Shown one piece after another: positions 43,826-52,285 of a stretch of 64,000 nt of DNA (position 1 is the first letter of the stretch; each line of letters begins with the position of its first letter). The notes under the pieces were generated by a model. The model was not told the DNA's origin. It saw only the letters and a list, made by a program, of their open reading frames with translations, and ran no database searches. Position numbers and translations under genes: made by a program. This DNA comes from Syntrophotalea acetylenica (GTDB lineage Bacteria; Desulfobacterota; Desulfuromonadia; Desulfuromonadales; Syntrophotaleaceae): positions 1,730,001-1,794,000 of the forward strand of contig NZ_CP015455.1 of assembly GCF_001888165.1 (NCBI RefSeq). The letters are read 5' to 3'.

Positions 43826-45497
43826 CCGGCCTCAACTTCCATGCACGCTCGTAAACGGCGGCGGCTTTCTCCCAGATTTCCATTGCTCCATACAGATCCG
43901 CAAGATGCTCAAGAACCAGTGCATCCTCGGGCAGCAGGGCCGCTGCAGCCTCCAGTTCCCTGCGAGCTTCACTGAAACGTCCCATTTTGAAAAGGACCCA
44001 ACCCAGGGTATCGATGATATGAGCTTCATTGTTCAGGTCAAGGGCCTTGCGTGCCAGAGTAAGGGCCTCCTCCAGGTTCTCGCCCTGTTCGGCAAAACTG
44101 TAAGCGATGAAATTCATCGCTTCATAATGCTTGTGGTCCAGCTCGATAGCCCTCCGCATGTCCTGGATGGCGCCTTTACGGTTGTCCTGTTTTTCCAGAA
44201 GCAACCCGCGTTGGTAATGCAGTTCGGCGGAGTCGGGAAACTTTTCCATCCCCCGCTTCAGCCATGGACCGGCACTGGTATCGTCTCCCCGCTCATGATA
44301 CAGGCTGATCAGAAAAGTGTACAGCTGAGGAGTCCCGTCATTGTCCCGCAGGCGGTCTTCAAGCAGTCGGATGGCCTTATCGCGCTGTCCGTCCCTGTAA
44401 TACAGGTAGCCCAGATGGCTGGTGGCATCGAGAAAAAATTCCGATTCCGGGGGAAGCCTGAGAAAAGCGGCGATGGCGTCGGACCATTGTTCCTGGTTTT
44501 CGCGAACCACCCCCAGATAGAAGAGACCCTGCTCATGCATCGGTTCGGCAGCCAGTAGCAATTCGAAGGCTTCACCCGCCTCCTTCCAGGCCTTTTTTTC
44601 CATCAGCAGCAGACCGAGCATGCGGCGCGCCTCGAGACGGTCGGGCTGTTCCCTGAGCATGGCATGCAATATATCGAGTGCCTGATCGGGCTGCCCCGAT
44701 TCCACCAGAACCCGCACAAGCTGATAACGAAAATCATCCGCGGAGGGGTTGGCGGCCATGCCCTGCTTCAATACGGCCAAAGCCTGTTCCTTTTGCCCCA
44801 GATCCTGGAAAATCCGGGCCAGCTCGACATATCCCTGAACCTCCTGGGGATGCCGCTGAAGAAATTCGCGGTAGGTACGTTCGGCCATCGATGTCAGCCC
44901 GAGCTGTCGATAAAGTCGCGACAGAGCAAGCCCCCCGGCAACGGAATCGGGATTTTTCTGAAGCATTTTCTTCAGAACCCGGATGGCACCCTCACTGTCC
45001 TCAAGACGCACATGAGCCGCGGTAAGCTGCAGATACACTTTTTCAAGAGAGGGATCGAGTGCCAGCACCCGGTTCAGGTGCACGATCGCCTCGCTGAATG
45101 CCTGCCGATTGTATAGAAGGTTCCCCAGCAGCAAGTGCGCATCGACATAATCCGGATCTTGAACAAGCGCGTCACCGAGGGACTTCTCGGCCTGTTTCTG
45201 GTCGCCCCGCGCCAGCATGATTTCCGCCATCATCATCCGCAGATATGCCGAACGTGGATCGTAGTGAATCGCCTTGCGAAGCGCTTCTTCAGCCTCCGGC
45301 AAGCGGTTTGCCAGGGCCAGCAGCCGGGCCCGGGCAAACTCATAGAGAGCCTTGCTCGAAAAAGTGGACTGCTTCGATCCGCCCTGTTGCGAGCTGACTG
45401 TTTTCTCATCAAGAGGGGGCTGTCCCGACCAGGACGCGGACAGACATCCGACCAACGCAATACCAACCAGTAAAAACGTCAAACCCTGCTTGAACAT
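43776..45497 (-). CDS. TPR-repeat lipoprotein
   Basis: 573 residues from the ATG at 45497; the frame is open to 45632 but the start of that stretch lies over the promoter. Signal peptide FKQGLTFLLVGIALVGC ends in a lipobox. The rest is about 14 tetratricopeptide repeats (for example AEEALRKAIHYDPRSAYLRMMMAEIMLARGDQ), a protein-interaction scaffold on the periplasmic side. It heads the transcript with the LolB-like and peptide-transporter genes, which suggests an envelope assembly or sorting function. Confidence 0.85.
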   Translation of the reverse strand: MFKQGLTFLLVGIALVGCLSASWSGQPPLDEKTVSSQQGGSKQSTFSSKALYEFARARLLALANRLPEAEEALRKAIHYDPRSAYLRMMMAEIMLARGDQKQAEKSLGDALVQDPDYVDAHLLLGNLLYNRQAFSEAIVHLNRVLALDPSLEKVYLQLTAAHVRLEDSEGAIRVLKKMLQKNPDSVAGGLALSRLYRQLGLTSMAERTYREFLQRHPQEVQGYVELARIFQDLGQKEQALAVLKQGMAANPSADDFRYQLVRVLVESGQPDQALDILHAMLREQPDRLEARRMLGLLLMEKKAWKEAGEAFELLLAAEPMHEQGLFYLGVVRENQEQWSDAIAAFLRLPPESEFFLDATSHLGYLYYRDGQRDKAIRLLEDRLRDNDGTPQLYTFLISLYHERGDDTSAGPWLKRGMEKFPDSAELHYQRGLLLEKQDNRKGAIQDMRRAIELDHKHYEAMNFIAYSFAEQGENLEEALTLARKALDLNNEAHIIDTLGWVLFKMGRFSEARRELEAAAALLPEDALVLEHLADLYGAMEIWEKAAAVYERAWKLRPDDGDLEKKLRGAQSHL

Positions 45498-45603
45498 CCG
45501 GAGCCCCCACGGGCAGAGGGAATAAAGAAGGCTTTTAGGTAAACGAGAAAACGGCGACGGAAGTAATCGATGCAAAGACGCCGGCCACGAGAAAACGAGA
45601 ATG

Positions 45604-45632
45604 AAACTAGCATACCATACCGATACCGTCAA
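45604..45632 (-). promoter_or_regulatory. Promoter of the TPR-LolB-opp operon
   Basis: Minus-strand TTGACG (45627-45632), 17-bp spacer, TAGTTT (45604-45609). It diverges from the plus-strand promoter at 45659. Confidence 0.45.
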
Positions 45633-45658
45633 TCACTTTACCCCCGGCACAAAACCTC

Positions 45659-45686
45659 TTTACAGGAATCGTCCTTATGTTAAAAT
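45659..45686 (+). promoter_or_regulatory. Promoter of the APH-AAA gene
   Basis: TTTACA (45659-45664), 16-bp spacer, TAAAAT (45681-45686), 36 bases before the start codon. Confidence 0.5.
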
Positions 45687-45721
45687 CACAGCGATATCGT
45701 ATATTTATACCGGGAGACAAA

Positions 45722-47287
45722 ATGGATTCACAAACCCTTCACAAGGCCCTTCTCGCACCTCGTACCTTTGATTCCGAGGTGGCCGGCATCGACTTCAAAG
45801 AGACCCATATTTCACGTTTGTATTTTGTCGGCGACCGCGTCTACAAAATCAAAAAACCGGTCGATTTCGGATTTCTTGATTTCACGACCCTCGAAAAACG
45901 CGCCTTTTTCTGCCAGGAAGAGCTACGCCTCAACCAGCGCTTCTGCGACGGGATTTATCTGGAGGTTGCGGAGATCCGCGAACAAAACGGCACAATCACG
46001 ATCAACGGACCGGGGCATACCATCGAATATGCCGTGGTCATGAAACGCCTTCCCGAAGACAACATGCTGCCGCGCCTGCTGGCCCGCAATGACCCCGCCC
46101 TGCCCCGGCGCGTCGCCGAACTGGCACGTCATGTGGCGCGGCTTTACCAGCAACTGCAAAGTATCGGCCCCGCAACAGACATCAGCCATCTCGATGTGGT
46201 GCGAAACAACTGGCAGGAAAATTTTCTTCAGACCGAGCCCTTCATCGCCAAAACCATCTCTTCGGAATGCTTCGATCTGCTCAAAAGGCATATCCTGGAC
46301 TTTGAGAACCGCCAGGCCGAATTGTTCCGGCGGCGCGAGCGACAGGGCTGGGTTCGCGATGGACATGGCGATCTCCACTGCGAGCATATCTGCTTCATGG
46401 ACGACAAGATCGCCATTTACGACTGCATCGAATTCAACAGGCGCTTCCGCATCGCCGATATCCTGGCCGATCTGGCCTTTTTGGTCATGGATCTCGAAAT
46501 GCGTAATCACTATGATCTGGCGACCATCGTTCGAGAAAATTACTTCGCAATCGTCGGTCAAACGGCGGATACCGACCTGCTGCTGCCTTTCTACCAGATT
46601 TACCGGGCTTATGTGCGCGGCAAGGTCGAATCCTTCCTGAGCGCAGACGCCGGCGCCGATGCCTCCACCCGCGAAGCCGCCGCGGCACGGGCAAAACAAT
46701 ACTTCAATCAGGCCCTCGGCTATCTTTGCCGCACTCCGCAACTGGTGCTCACCTGCGGTCTGATGGGAACCGGCAAAACAACGCTCGCCCGCAAACTGGC
46801 CATTCCCATGGGCGCCCGGTTGCTGCGATCCGACGTAATTCGCAAGGAACTCGCGGGACTGTCTCCCGAACAGCGCCGCGCCGAGGATTACGGCAAGGGA
46901 CTCTACAGCAGCGAGACCAGCCAGGCCACCTACGATGCCCTGCGGGAACGAGCCCTTGAGACTCTGAAGACAGGCCGCCCGGTGATCGTTGACGCGAGTT
47001 TCCATGCCCGCCGGGATCGGGAACGTTTTCGCCTGGAGGCAAAAAACGCAGGGTACCGGGTGTGGACAGTGGAAGTGACCTGTGATCGTGCGGTGGCCCT
47101 GCAACGCCTCGACCACCGGCAAAAGCACGAAACAGATGCCTCCGACGGGCGGTGTGCGCTGTACGATCAGCAGGCGGCCTGTTTCGAGGCAACCGGAAAC
47201 GAGCCAGGCGTGTTACGCGTAGACGGCCAGGCTGAAATACATGCCACCATTGATCATCTGTTGCGCCGTTTTCTCCGGGAAGAATAA
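45722..47287 (+). CDS. Fusion of aminoglycoside phosphotransferase-like kinase and AAA/zeta-like P-loop kinase
   Basis: 521 residues from the ATG at 45722 (GGGAG ahead). N-terminal kinase-like domain with the Brenner motif HGDLHCEHICFMDD near residue 214 and IYDCIEFNRRFR; C-terminal P-loop domain with Walker A GLMGTGKTTLARKLA near 347 and a DASFHARRDRERF segment. This APH-AAA fusion is widespread and uncharacterised. The APH part need not act on antibiotics. It is followed by an anti-sigma antagonist/kinase pair, but with a gap of 130 bases, so a link is not proven. Confidence 0.8.
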   Translation: MDSQTLHKALLAPRTFDSEVAGIDFKETHISRLYFVGDRVYKIKKPVDFGFLDFTTLEKRAFFCQEELRLNQRFCDGIYLEVAEIREQNGTITINGPGHTIEYAVVMKRLPEDNMLPRLLARNDPALPRRVAELARHVARLYQQLQSIGPATDISHLDVVRNNWQENFLQTEPFIAKTISSECFDLLKRHILDFENRQAELFRRRERQGWVRDGHGDLHCEHICFMDDKIAIYDCIEFNRRFRIADILADLAFLVMDLEMRNHYDLATIVRENYFAIVGQTADTDLLLPFYQIYRAYVRGKVESFLSADAGADASTREAAAARAKQYFNQALGYLCRTPQLVLTCGLMGTGKTTLARKLAIPMGARLLRSDVIRKELAGLSPEQRRAEDYGKGLYSSETSQATYDALRERALETLKTGRPVIVDASFHARRDRERFRLEAKNAGYRVWTVEVTCDRAVALQRLDHRQKHETDASDGRCALYDQQAACFEATGNEPGVLRVDGQAEIHATIDHLLRRFLREE

Positions 47288-47419
47288 AACCCGGCACCAA
47301 ACGTCGGTGCTGACGTCCTGATAACGCGTGATGGAAACGTGGTAATATTGAGGGTAGCGAACCGCGGCGGAAAAGGGCCGTTTCCAGATTCAGTGCAAGG
47401 TTATTTTCAGGAGCATGCC

Positions 47420-47761
47420 ATGAACATTCAAATCAATGAGCAGGGCGCCGTGGTGTTGATCTCCGTCGGGGAAGAACGTCTCGACGCCCACAACAGCGGC
47501 GATTTGAAAACCCGCCTGCTGTCATTGTTCGAAGGCGGGAAAAACAACATGGTCATCAACCTGCAAGGGGTTCGCTTCGTCGATTCCTCCGGGTTGGGGG
47601 CTCTGGTGTCGGGATTTAAAAATGCCAGCGCCCGCAACGGCAGCCTCAAACTCGCAGGGTTGCAGCCCCAGGTCCAGTCCATGTTCGAACTGACCCGCCT
47701 TCATCGTGTTTTTGAAATATTTCCCAGCCCCGAAGAAGCCATTGCCAGCTTTCAGGTCTGA
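47420..47761 (+). CDS. STAS-domain anti-anti-sigma factor (SpoIIAA/RsbV-like)
   Basis: 113 residues from the ATG at 47420 (CAGGAG). The phosphorylatable segment VRFVDSSGLGALVSG is intact. In partner switching the unphosphorylated STAS protein binds the kinase and frees its target. The upstream open frame starting at 47339 is not supported. The kinase gene follows 16 bases later. A SpoIIE-type phosphatase that could dephosphorylate such a protein is encoded at 5579-6752, but a pairing is inference. Confidence 0.92.
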   Translation: MNIQINEQGAVVLISVGEERLDAHNSGDLKTRLLSLFEGGKNNMVINLQGVRFVDSSGLGALVSGFKNASARNGSLKLAGLQPQVQSMFELTRLHRVFEIFPSPEEAIASFQV

Positions 47762-47776
47762 CCCTGTGGAGGCTCG

Positions 47777-48196
47777 ATGAGCGAAAGGATAGAGCTCGAC
47801 ATCACGCTTCCCAAGGAAACCCGCTATCTAGGCCTCGTAGGCCAGATCGGCGAGTCCATGGCCCGCGCTCTTGAACGCTTTTCGGGAGATCGGGAGGAAC
47901 TGGCGTATCACATCAACCTGGTTCTCACCGAGGCCATGGCCAATGCCATCAAGCATGCCGATCAGCCGACCTCGACGGAAGTACGTATCACCATCACCCT
48001 GGCCCGGCACAAACTGACCATAAGAGTCTACGATCAGGGCCAAGGCTTCGACCTCCACACCGTGAGCCCGCCCGACACCGCGTCCCTGCAGGAACGGGGA
48101 CGCGGAATTTTCATCATTCGCGCCATTATGGACCGGGTATCTTATCGCAAACTCAAAAGCGGACATGTCCTCGAAATGGAGAAAACGCTTCACTGA
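47777..48196 (+). CDS. Anti-sigma serine kinase (SpoIIAB/RsbW-like HATPase)
   Basis: 139 residues. GHKL ATPase motifs: N-box LVLTEAMANAIKHAD (about residues 50-64), G1 DQGQGFD and G2 ERGRGIFIIRAIMD. It starts after GGAGG and is coupled to the STAS gene. Phosphorylates the STAS partner and would otherwise bind a sigma factor or other target; no sigma factor gene is next to it, so the controlled process is unknown. Confidence 0.93.
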   Translation: MSERIELDITLPKETRYLGLVGQIGESMARALERFSGDREELAYHINLVLTEAMANAIKHADQPTSTEVRITITLARHKLTIRVYDQGQGFDLHTVSPPDTASLQERGRGIFIIRAIMDRVSYRKLKSGHVLEMEKTLH

Positions 48197-48328
48197 CGGA
48201 TCCGTTGGTTCTGCACCTCGCCCTCTGGCAACACAGCGTTCCCTTCTTGACCGCCAGTTTCCAATGACGCACCGGATGATCGGCGAAAGCTCCCTGTCGA
48301 CATCAGAATAAACGGCCAACTGCAGGCG

Positions 48329-49114
48329 TTATCGACCCAGCCCCCGCCGCCGGCAATACAGAATCCCGGCAAGCCCAACCATAACCATGGGCAGGGACAA
48401 CATCTGCCCCATGGAGACGCTGCTCCAAAACAACCCGATATGCGCATCGGGCTCCCGCACCAATTCCAGCATGAAACGCAGAGCTCCATAACCGGCCAGA
48501 AAAGTGAAAAGCGGCACACCTTTCGCTACCTGCCGGACATGCAGGAGCCACAATAGTAAAAACAGAACAATTCCCTCGAAAAAGGCCTCATAGAGCTGAC
48601 TGGGATGCCTGGGCAGCGGCCCGGCCCCCGGAAAAACCATCCCCCAGGGCAAGGTCGTGACGCGACCCCAGAGTTCACCATTGATGAAATTGCCGATACG
48701 CCCCAATCCGAGTCCGATGGTTGCCGCGGTGACGAGGATATCTCCCAGAAGCAAACTATCGATGCCTGTGCGCCGGCACCACCACAGCGCGGCCACAATA
48801 ACGCCCAACAGACCGCCATGAAAACTCATGCCGCCCTGCCAGACCGCAAAAGCCTGCAGTGGATGCTGCAGATAAAACCCCGGATCATAAAACAGCACGT
48901 AACCGAGACGGCCCCCGGCGATGACGCCAATCACGCAATAAAACAGCAAATCGGCAACCTTTTCCGAACTCAGATCAAGTCGGCGGTAGCGGGCCAGATA
49001 ATTGATAATCAGGTAAGCCGCAAGAAAGCCGAGCAGATACATCATGCCATACCAGCGTACGGCAAAAGGCCCGAGACGAAAAATAACCGGGTCGATATGG
49101 GGATATGACAGCAT
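48329..49114 (-). CDS. lgt: Prolipoprotein diacylglyceryl transferase
   Basis: 261 residues from the ATG at 49114 (GAGGAC). Seven-helix inner-membrane enzyme with the signature GLGLGRIGNFINGELWGR and GGLLG, HPSQLYEA. It attaches the diacylglyceryl group to lipobox cysteines, and so serves the several lipoproteins encoded in this window. It lies 38 bases after the RluA-family gene. Confidence 0.95.
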   Translation of the reverse strand: MLSYPHIDPVIFRLGPFAVRWYGMMYLLGFLAAYLIINYLARYRRLDLSSEKVADLLFYCVIGVIAGGRLGYVLFYDPGFYLQHPLQAFAVWQGGMSFHGGLLGVIVAALWWCRRTGIDSLLLGDILVTAATIGLGLGRIGNFINGELWGRVTTLPWGMVFPGAGPLPRHPSQLYEAFFEGIVLFLLLWLLHVRQVAKGVPLFTFLAGYGALRFMLELVREPDAHIGLFWSSVSMGQMLSLPMVMVGLAGILYCRRRGLGR

Positions 49115-49152
49115 GGAGTCCTCGATCGATGACAAAAATATCAGTGAAAATT

Positions 49153-50106
49153 TCAACCTTGCTTGTCTGGGCCGCCAGGACCCGATTCCGGATGGCGAGC
49201 ACACTCGAGCCATCGTAAAAAGTCCATTGGCAAGGGAGCCTCAAAAACCACGGGGGTCTTCGTAATCGGGTGCTCCAGCTCGATTCTCCAGGCATGCAGC
49301 ATCTGCCTGGGTACCGCCTGCCCGCACCGGTTGGCCGGACCTCCATACCGGATGTCGCCGAGCAACGGATGGCCGGCTTCGGAAAAATGCACCCTGATCT
49401 GATGAGAGCGCCCGGTGGGAATTTCAACTCTCACCAGCGTAGCCTCGGCAAACCGCTCAACCACGCTATACTGGGTCAAGGCCTCCTTCCCCCCGCGATC
49501 GACCGATTTCATGAGATTGGTACGATGTTGCCGGGCGATTTCGGAATGGAAGACGCCCTGCTCGCAGGCCAGGCATCCGTCGACCAGAGCCAGATAGATT
49601 TTCCGAACGCTGCGATTCGAAAAACTAGCGGACAAAGGCTTGTGAGATCCAGGATGCGTGGAAAAAACCAAAACCCCCGAGGTGTCCCGGTCGAGACGCT
49701 GTACCATCCCCAATGAGGGCCTTGTCCCGCGGCGGAAAGGGTTGTCGAGATGCCGTATGAGCGCTTCGTAAAGTGTGCCTTTATAACGGGCGGGCGTAGG
49801 CTGGGTATTGATTCCCGCAGGTTTATTGACAGCGATAAGATAAGAATCCTGATACAGGATATTCTCTTCGCCAATGGAAAAAATATCTTGTGGCTCACCG
49901 TCAACGAAAATTTCCAGTGCCGCTCCCTGCCCCACAACCTGGGAACTGCGCCGCAGGCGCCGGCCATCCATGTGCACCCCCCCAAGGTCTATGATTTTTC
50001 GAGCCATGCCTCGGGAAAAACCCGGGACCGCCTGGGCAAGGTACTGATCAAGGCGCATGCCGTGGCATGCAGCAGGAACCGTAATCCGGAAAACACTTCC
50101 GGCCAT
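49153..50106 (-). CDS. RluA-family pseudouridine synthase
   Basis: 317 residues from the ATG at 50106 (AAAGGG). S4-like RNA-binding domain (MRLDQYLAQAVPGFSRGMARKIIDLGGVHMDGRR) precedes the catalytic domain with the catalytic Asp in GMVQRLDRDTSGVLVF. C-terminal motif RSHQIRVHFSEAGHPLLGDIRYGG. It isomerises uridine to pseudouridine in rRNA or tRNA; the exact site (RluD versus RluC-like) cannot be fixed. Upstream of lgt. Confidence 0.9.
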   Translation of the reverse strand: MAGSVFRITVPAACHGMRLDQYLAQAVPGFSRGMARKIIDLGGVHMDGRRLRRSSQVVGQGAALEIFVDGEPQDIFSIGEENILYQDSYLIAVNKPAGINTQPTPARYKGTLYEALIRHLDNPFRRGTRPSLGMVQRLDRDTSGVLVFSTHPGSHKPLSASFSNRSVRKIYLALVDGCLACEQGVFHSEIARQHRTNLMKSVDRGGKEALTQYSVVERFAEATLVRVEIPTGRSHQIRVHFSEAGHPLLGDIRYGGPANRCGQAVPRQMLHAWRIELEHPITKTPVVFEAPLPMDFLRWLECARHPESGPGGPDKQG

Positions 50107-50289
50107 TTTCAACCCTTTCGATAACGCCCCGACGAATTCGGAATCTTCTGCCTGGATCACCGGTCTGGCAACAAAGTCGTCACCCGGGGAACACGGGTTC
50201 CACGCTGGATCGGTTTCATGCTAACACAGGCCATTTCCATTGTCGCCGCAAAACAGATTGTCAATCCAGTCGATAATGTCACCAGGCCA

Positions 50290-50317
50290 TTGACAGGCCG
50301 TCGTACTGTGCTAGCAT
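50290..50317 (+). promoter_or_regulatory. 6S RNA promoter
   Basis: TTGACA (50290-50295), 16-bp spacer, TAGCAT (50312-50317). Predicted start about 50324. Confidence 0.65.
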
Positions 50318-50323
50318 TTGCTT

Positions 50324-50520
50324 CGCAGGTGGCACGATGTTGTCTCTGAGATGCGCGAGTATCCTGGATAAGCTGACCAACATAATGATCGAGATGTCTT
50401 TCACCCGTTGCCATGGTGAGCCAGCCTACCTTGCAGTGGGACGCCTGAAATGGCCGGTGAAGACCAAGCTTTTGGTCCGGTCCTATTTTCCGGAGCAATC
50501 GGCATCTCGGAGACGCAACA
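50324..50520 (+). ncRNA. ssrS: 6S RNA
   Basis: The 5' arm GTTGTCTCTGAGATGC (50339-50354) pairs with the 3' arm GCATCTCGGAGACGCAAC (50502-50519), a 16-bp closing helix with a 2-nt bulge. The E. coli 6S RNA ends in the same CTCTGAGATG.../GCATCTCGGAGA. Total length is about 181-197 nt, and the 3' half contains a small hairpin GACCAA-loop-TTGGTC that corresponds to the hairpin beside the central bubble. It mimics an open promoter and binds sigma70 RNA polymerase in stationary phase. Promoter and terminator both fit. Confidence 0.9.
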
Positions 50521-50538
50521 GCAAGCCCCACGCAGAAA

Positions 50539-50566
50539 AGCCCCGCACACCGTGCGGGGCTTTGTT
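50539..50566 (+). terminator. 6S RNA terminator
   Basis: A 9-bp GC stem (50540-50548 with 50552-50560), 3-nt loop, then TTTGTTGT. It lies 20 bases after the mature 3' end. Confidence 0.85.
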
Positions 50567-50609
50567 GTGTCACAAACGAGTTGGAGGAAAACCCTGGTGC
50601 ATCAACCGT

Positions 50610-50993
50610 TCAGCCCAACACTGGCTTATCCAGCACAAAGCAGATAAAGGATCCTTCAAAGACGCGCTTTTCACCACTTGCAACGTAGCAGTGAACGCGA
50701 TGCTTTCGGCCTTCATGGTTCTCAAGGCGCGCCGTGGCCTCCATCACCTCGCCGCAGCGAACAGGCGCAAGAAATTTTACATCGGCGCTGCCCAGAACGA
50801 CATGGGGATCATTGACCGCGAGCATCGCAGCATAGTCTGCAAGCCCGAATGTGAACCCTCCATGTACCAGGCCGTGCTCATCGGCAGCCATAGCCGCCGT
50901 GGTCTGCAGACGGGCAACGGCCTCGCCCTCCTGCAGAGCCACCAATTCACCAACCAACGTCGACGAGATAGCTAAATGGGTTCTGGCTTTCAT
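50610..50993 (-). CDS. PaaI-like thioesterase
   Basis: 127 residues from the ATG at 50993 (GGAGGGATC). Hotdog fold with the PaaI-type HGGFTFGLADYAAMLAVN segment and VKFLAPVRCGEVMEATAR. Probably hydrolyses acyl-CoA esters; substrate unknown. It stands between the 6S RNA terminator and ihfB, on the opposite strand to the 6S RNA. Confidence 0.85.
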   Translation of the reverse strand: MKARTHLAISSTLVGELVALQEGEAVARLQTTAAMAADEHGLVHGGFTFGLADYAAMLAVNDPHVVLGSADVKFLAPVRCGEVMEATARLENHEGRKHRVHCYVASGEKRVFEGSFICFVLDKPVLG

Positions 50994-51029
50994 GATCCCT
51001 CCTGCAAGGCGTGTAAAAAGGGAACCGGG

Positions 51030-51314
51030 TTACTCCCCGCTATCGACCCGTTCACGAAGCTGCTTGCCGGTTTTGAAAAAAGCAGTTTTCTTTGCCGGAA
51101 TGGAAACCACCTCACCGCTCTTGGGGTTTCTGGCCTCACGCGCCTCACGTGTGCGCACGGTGAAAGACCCAAACCCGCGAATCTCAACGCGGTCGCCATC
51201 GACCAGAGCGTCGCGAATGCTATCGAGTACGGTATTGATTACCAGTTCCGATTCCTTTTTGCTGAGCATTCCGTTCACACAGGAAAGCTCCTCGATCAAC
51301 TCACTTTTGGTCAT
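51030..51314 (-). CDS. ihfB: Integration host factor beta subunit
   Basis: 94 residues of HU/IHF family: MTKSELIEEL, RVEIRGFGSFTV and RNPKSGEVVSIPAKKTAFFKTGKQLRE. The MTKSELIE start and neighbour rpsA/sppA favour IHF beta over HU. It bends DNA in recombination and sigma54-type transcription. Good Shine-Dalgarno GGAGGG. The IHF alpha gene is not in the window. Confidence 0.9.
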   Translation of the reverse strand: MTKSELIEELSCVNGMLSKKESELVINTVLDSIRDALVDGDRVEIRGFGSFTVRTREAREARNPKSGEVVSIPAKKTAFFKTGKQLRERVDSGE

Positions 51315-51332
51315 GAACTCAAACCCTCCTGG

Positions 51333-52225
51333 TCATTGGCCCGTCCACAGATATTGCATGACCGGAGTGCCCTCCTGCCTTTGCTCCAGCACGCGACCCA
51401 CCTGCGAGGCGGATTCTTCTATAAAATATTTCAACAGGCTTTCTTTGGGCTTCGATGGATAAACCAGCTTCGGCTCACCGCGAATCCCTGCAAGTTCGGA
51501 AGCAACCCTGACAGCGTCCTGCAATCCACCAAGCTGATCGACAAGCCCGGCTTCCTTGGCCTGCCTCCCGGTAAATATACGCCCGTCGGCCAACTGTTTG
51601 ACATTGGCAACAGGCATTTTTCGACCTTCGCTGACCGCATGGACAAACTGATCGTAAACATCATCGATGATACTTTGCAGAATATGACGATCGGCAGCCG
51701 TCATCGGCCTCAGCGGCGACCCCATATCCTTATGTTCCCCGCTTTTGACGACCTGGTTTTTCAATCCAAGCTTGTGATAAAGATCCTCAAAATTGGTGAC
51801 CTGCATAATTACCCCGATACTTCCGGTGATGGTGCCGGGGTTGGCCAGTATGCGATGCGCAGGGATGCTGACATAGTACCCCCCGAAGCAGCAACGGATG
51901 CCATGGATGCGACAACTGGCTTGACTGCCGCGAGGCGCGCCACTTCGTCGTGTATCTCCTGAGAAGGCGCTACGGCTCCGCCCGGGGAGTTGACCCTCAG
52001 AATGACGGCCTTGATCGAAGTATCATCCCTGAAGGAAAGCAATTGCGTAACGGTCTCCTCGGATTCCGTAAGCATGCCTTCGATTTCAATAACCCCGATG
52101 CGTTCACCCAGGGGTAGTCCCTGAAAATCTCTACCGCAGCGCGACAGCAACAGGGTCAGAACCACGAATAAAAGAAAGATGGCCCCGAGCGTCAGCAGGG
52201 CCATCAAAAAAGGTCGTTTCTTCAT
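51333..52225 (-). CDS. sppA: Signal peptide peptidase SppA, frameshifted
   Basis: From the ATG at 52225 there is one N-terminal membrane segment, then the S49 protease core: RVNSPGGAVAPSQEI and PVVASMASVAASGG (catalytic Ser). The frame then shifts by -1 at the run of six C at 51879-51884. Downstream, the expected continuation (YYVSIPAHRILANPGTITGS, then IMQVTNFEDLYHKLGL, with the lysine segment KSGEHKDMGSPLRPMT) is in another frame to 51333. One extra G restores 297 residues. It degrades cleaved signal peptides in the membrane. Located between rpsA and ihfB. Confidence 0.88.
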
Positions 52226-52285
52226 GAAAGCATCAAGCGTACCGGCCGGCAATGACAATCCGACCGGTACGATCCCGTAAAAGGA

